A stretch of 5,833 nt of DNA from Candidatus Solincola jinzensis (GTDB taxonomy: Bacteria > Actinomycetota > Geothermincolia > Geothermincolales > RBG-13-55-18). The position numbers and the translations under genes were made by a program. The DNA lies in assembly GCA_015711875.1 (NCBI GenBank), contig MU158537.1:4038-9870 (forward strand), written 5' to 3'. Below, in pieces: positions 4,223 to 5,833 of this stretch; within the stretch, counting starts at the first letter, position 1, and every line of letters begins with the position of its first letter. Below the pieces are notes generated by a model. It saw only the letters and a list, made by a program, of their open reading frames with translations, searched no databases and was not told the origin of the DNA.

Positions 4223-5275
4223 ATGGATCTGTCTCCCGCGGGACACCGCCTGGAGCTCGCGGCTCCCCTGCTCACCACCGCCATGGGGATCCTTCCGCAC
4301 CGGGACGCGGGACGCGCCCTGGACCTGGCCTTCTCCCTTGACATACCCTTCTGGCCCCAGCTCCCCAACCTCTCCTATTCCGAGGACACCTACGTGCAGA
4401 CGGTGCGCGGGATGCCGGGGGCGGAGGTGGACTACGATGGCCTGAAGATAGATTTTCACGAGGAGCGTTTTTACGGCGAGCTGGAGGACTACCTCTCCCT
4501 TGACCCCTACGACGACCTCTTCGCGGTCTCGCCCCGCGAGTCCGTCACCTACGCGGGCTTTCTCGAGCGCGCCTCCGCCGGCGGCGAGCTCGCCGCCCTG
4601 CGCGGCCAGTTCATGGGGCCCATCTCCCTCTGCCTCATGGTCAGGGACGGGGAGGGCAAGCCCATCATCTACCGCGACGACGCCCGCGAGGTGGCCATCC
4701 GCCATGTCGCCGCCAAGGTCAACCGCCACCTGCGCGACCTGCGGGAGCTGAACCCCCGCTCCTTCGTGTGGGTGGACGAGCCCGGCCTCGAGTTCCTCTT
4801 CACCGGCATCACCGGCTACACCGCCGAGCGGGCCCGCGGCGACCTGGCCCTCTTCCTCTCCCTGCTGGAGGGTCCGCGCGGCGTGCACCTCTGCGGCAAC
4901 CCCGACTGGGATTTCCTCCTGCAGTCGGAGGTGGACCTCATCTCCCTCGACGCCTACAACAACCGCGACATCCTGGCGGGCTACCGTTCAGGCATAGCTC
5001 GCCTCATGGCGCGCGGAGGAGCCCTGGCCTGGGGGGCCATCCCCACCCACACCCACCTGCTGGATAGCGAGACGGCGGCAAGCCTGGCGGAAAAGCTCTC
5101 GGGTGTATGGGATAAACTGGAAGATGAGGGCCTGGAGAGAAAGCATGTCGCGGAGAGGTCCCTGCTCACCCCCGCCACCTGCTGCCTGGTCAACCCCGAC
5201 CTCACCTCCACCGTGGAGAGGGCTTTCGCGATGCTGCCCGAGGTGCGGGAGCTGTTGCTGGGCTCTTACGGCTGA
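4223..5275 (+). CDS. MetE C-terminal/UROD-superfamily methyltransferase-like protein
   Basis: A 350-residue soluble TIM-barrel protein resembling the catalytic half of cobalamin-independent methionine synthase, without MetE's N-terminal domain. Landmarks: MGILPHRD (21-28) and IPFWPQLPN (41-49) at the N-terminus, GQFMGPISL (128-136) equivalent to MetE's GPVT strand, VDEPG (184-188) equivalent to MetE's DEPA, then His222-Leu-Cys224 matching the MetE zinc ligands H-x-C. The position of MetE's ligand Glu appears to be Asp243 (LISLDAYN), and Cys320 or Cys321 supplies the last cysteine. WGAIPT (270-275) is typical of these short relatives. Known core-MetE proteins (Mes families) make methionine from corrinoid-bound methyl groups; this could do so or serve another thiol methyl transfer, and it should not be named metE. 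GGAG at 4214-4217 supports the start. It follows glutaredoxin, probably in one transcript. Confidence 0.82.
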   Translation: MDLSPAGHRLELAAPLLTTAMGILPHRDAGRALDLAFSLDIPFWPQLPNLSYSEDTYVQTVRGMPGAEVDYDGLKIDFHEERFYGELEDYLSLDPYDDLFAVSPRESVTYAGFLERASAGGELAALRGQFMGPISLCLMVRDGEGKPIIYRDDAREVAIRHVAAKVNRHLRDLRELNPRSFVWVDEPGLEFLFTGITGYTAERARGDLALFLSLLEGPRGVHLCGNPDWDFLLQSEVDLISLDAYNNRDILAGYRSGIARLMARGGALAWGAIPTHTHLLDSETAASLAEKLSGVWDKLEDEGLERKHVAERSLLTPATCCLVNPDLTSTVERAFAMLPEVRELLLGSYG

Positions 5276-5466
5276 GGGGGCGGAAAGAGCGGCACCCGGC
5301 ACAGGACTCCCGCTCGCCCCCCGGCGCGTTTCCCGCGCGGCGCGGACCCACCCGCGCGATGGCGATGGAAGGAGGCCTTTCACCCCTGCCCGGGATCCGC
5401 GAGCTGATGCTCGCCGGGCGCATGGGGTAGAATCGTGACCAGGAGGGGTTGGAAAGGAGCCGCAGG
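5276..5466 (+). promoter_or_regulatory. Intergenic gap with candidate promoter for the FAD-linked oxidase gene
   Basis: TAGAAT at 5428-5433, within GGTAGAAT (5426-5433), is a good -10 hexamer 33 bp before the ATG at 5467, but no clear -35 lies upstream. GCGCG (5324-5328) and CGCGC (5334-5338) form a short GC stem with no T-run, so it is not a convincing terminator for the preceding gene. No coding sequence is supported in the gap. Confidence 0.35.
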
Positions 5467-5833
5467 ATGATCTCCGACGAAGCCTACCGGGAGCTGCAGG
5501 AGGCGGTGGGGGAGGAGAACGCCTCCCGCGATCCCGCGGTGCTCGACTCCTACGCCTGGCAGCCCTTCCTCAACGAGGACCCCGCGCTGTGGACCCCGCG
5601 TCCGGAGGCGGTGGTCCTGCCCGCCTCGACCGAAGAGGTGCGGGAGGTGGTGAGGGCCTGCAACCGGCACGGGCTCAAGTTCAAGGCCCTGTGCACCGGC
5701 TGGGGGGTGCACGCCGGCCCCACCACGGAAGGCGTGGTGCAGGTGGACCTGCGCCGCATGGACCGCATCCTGGAGATCGACGAGAAGAACATGATCGCGG
5801 TGGTGGAGCCCTACGTGAGCGGGGCGCAGCTCC
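5467..5833 (+). CDS. FAD-linked oxidase (GlcD/VAO-type), 3' end beyond window
   Basis: The frame from ATG 5467 stays open to the window end (122 residues seen). It shows the N-terminal half of a PCMH-type FAD-binding domain: RPEAVVLPASTEEVREVVRA (45-64), the flavin-diphosphate loop region CTGWGVHAG (76-84), then VVQVDLRRMDRILEID (90-105) and VVEPYV (112-117). This order is typical of glycolate/D-lactate dehydrogenase GlcD and related 2-hydroxyacid or aromatic alcohol oxidases. Where many relatives have a Gly after VEP, this one has Tyr116. AAAGGAG at 5453-5459, 7 bases before ATG, fixes the start. Substrate cannot be assigned without the C-terminal half. Whether it belongs with the MetE-like gene is unclear, since it appears to have its own promoter. 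Confidence 0.85.
   Translation, partial: MISDEAYRELQEAVGEENASRDPAVLDSYAWQPFLNEDPALWTPRPEAVVLPASTEEVREVVRACNRHGLKFKALCTGWGVHAGPTTEGVVQVDLRRMDRILEIDEKNMIAVVEPYVSGAQL

Noticed and set aside
4196..4888. 230-codon - strand ORF and other long antisense ORFs (for example 3292-3891, 1668-2303)
   Set aside because: They lie opposite genes with clear family motifs. Long antisense frames are expected in GC-rich coding DNA, and none shows recognisable domains.

Overview
The window is GC-rich DNA with densely packed genes, all on the + strand, and a strong G/C preference at third codon positions. GatD, which amidates peptidoglycan precursor, suggests a Gram-positive-type cell wall. The low-potential redox set (2[4Fe-4S] ferredoxin, CRP/FNR regulator, MetE/UROD-like methyltransferase) suggests an anaerobic or microaerophilic lifestyle. 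An anaerobic high-GC lineage such as a deep-branching actinobacterium would fit, but this is inference: no rRNA or other phylogenetic marker is present.

Layout. (1) Positions 3-656 hold the 3' part of gatD; its partner murT would be expected just upstream. The first ~25 codons do not match the family and lack its glycine-rich motif. (2) Positions 657-1166 are a 510-bp intergenic region. It contains three copies of a 32-bp repeat, a 28-nt pyrimidine tract, three CATATG sites, a possible promoter and a possible 15-codon leader ORF. (3) Positions 1167-2411 encode a FAD/NAD(P)-dependent oxidoreductase of the NirB N-terminal/rubredoxin reductase type. (4) Positions 2412-2744 are non-coding. They start with a hairpin at the stop codon and end with a good sigma70-type promoter for the next gene. 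(5) Positions 2745-2942 encode a 2[4Fe-4S] ferredoxin, followed by a textbook intrinsic terminator. (6) Positions 3002-3721 encode a CRP/FNR-family regulator whose ribosome binding site lies directly behind that terminator. (7) Positions 3722-3925 are intergenic, with nested inverted repeats. (8) Positions 3926-4180 encode a CPYC glutaredoxin, followed after 42 bp by a 350-residue MetE/UROD-superfamily protein (4223-5275). (9) After a 191-bp gap, a FAD-linked oxidase begins at 5467 and runs off the window.

How the genes may work together (inference): the oxidoreductase, ferredoxin, regulator and glutaredoxin form a redox neighbourhood. The flavoprotein could pass electrons between NAD(P)H and a small iron-sulfur carrier, the regulator could adjust expression to redox state or a small ligand, and the glutaredoxin could handle thiols. 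The MetE-like protein keeps a His-x-Cys...Cys zinc-site pattern and probably transfers a methyl group to a thiol, but its substrates cannot be read from sequence. No defence system, mobile element, CRISPR array or RNA gene was found. The least explained parts are the repeat-bearing gap at 657-1166, the terminator/regulator junction near 2961-3002, and the structured gap at 3807-3873.
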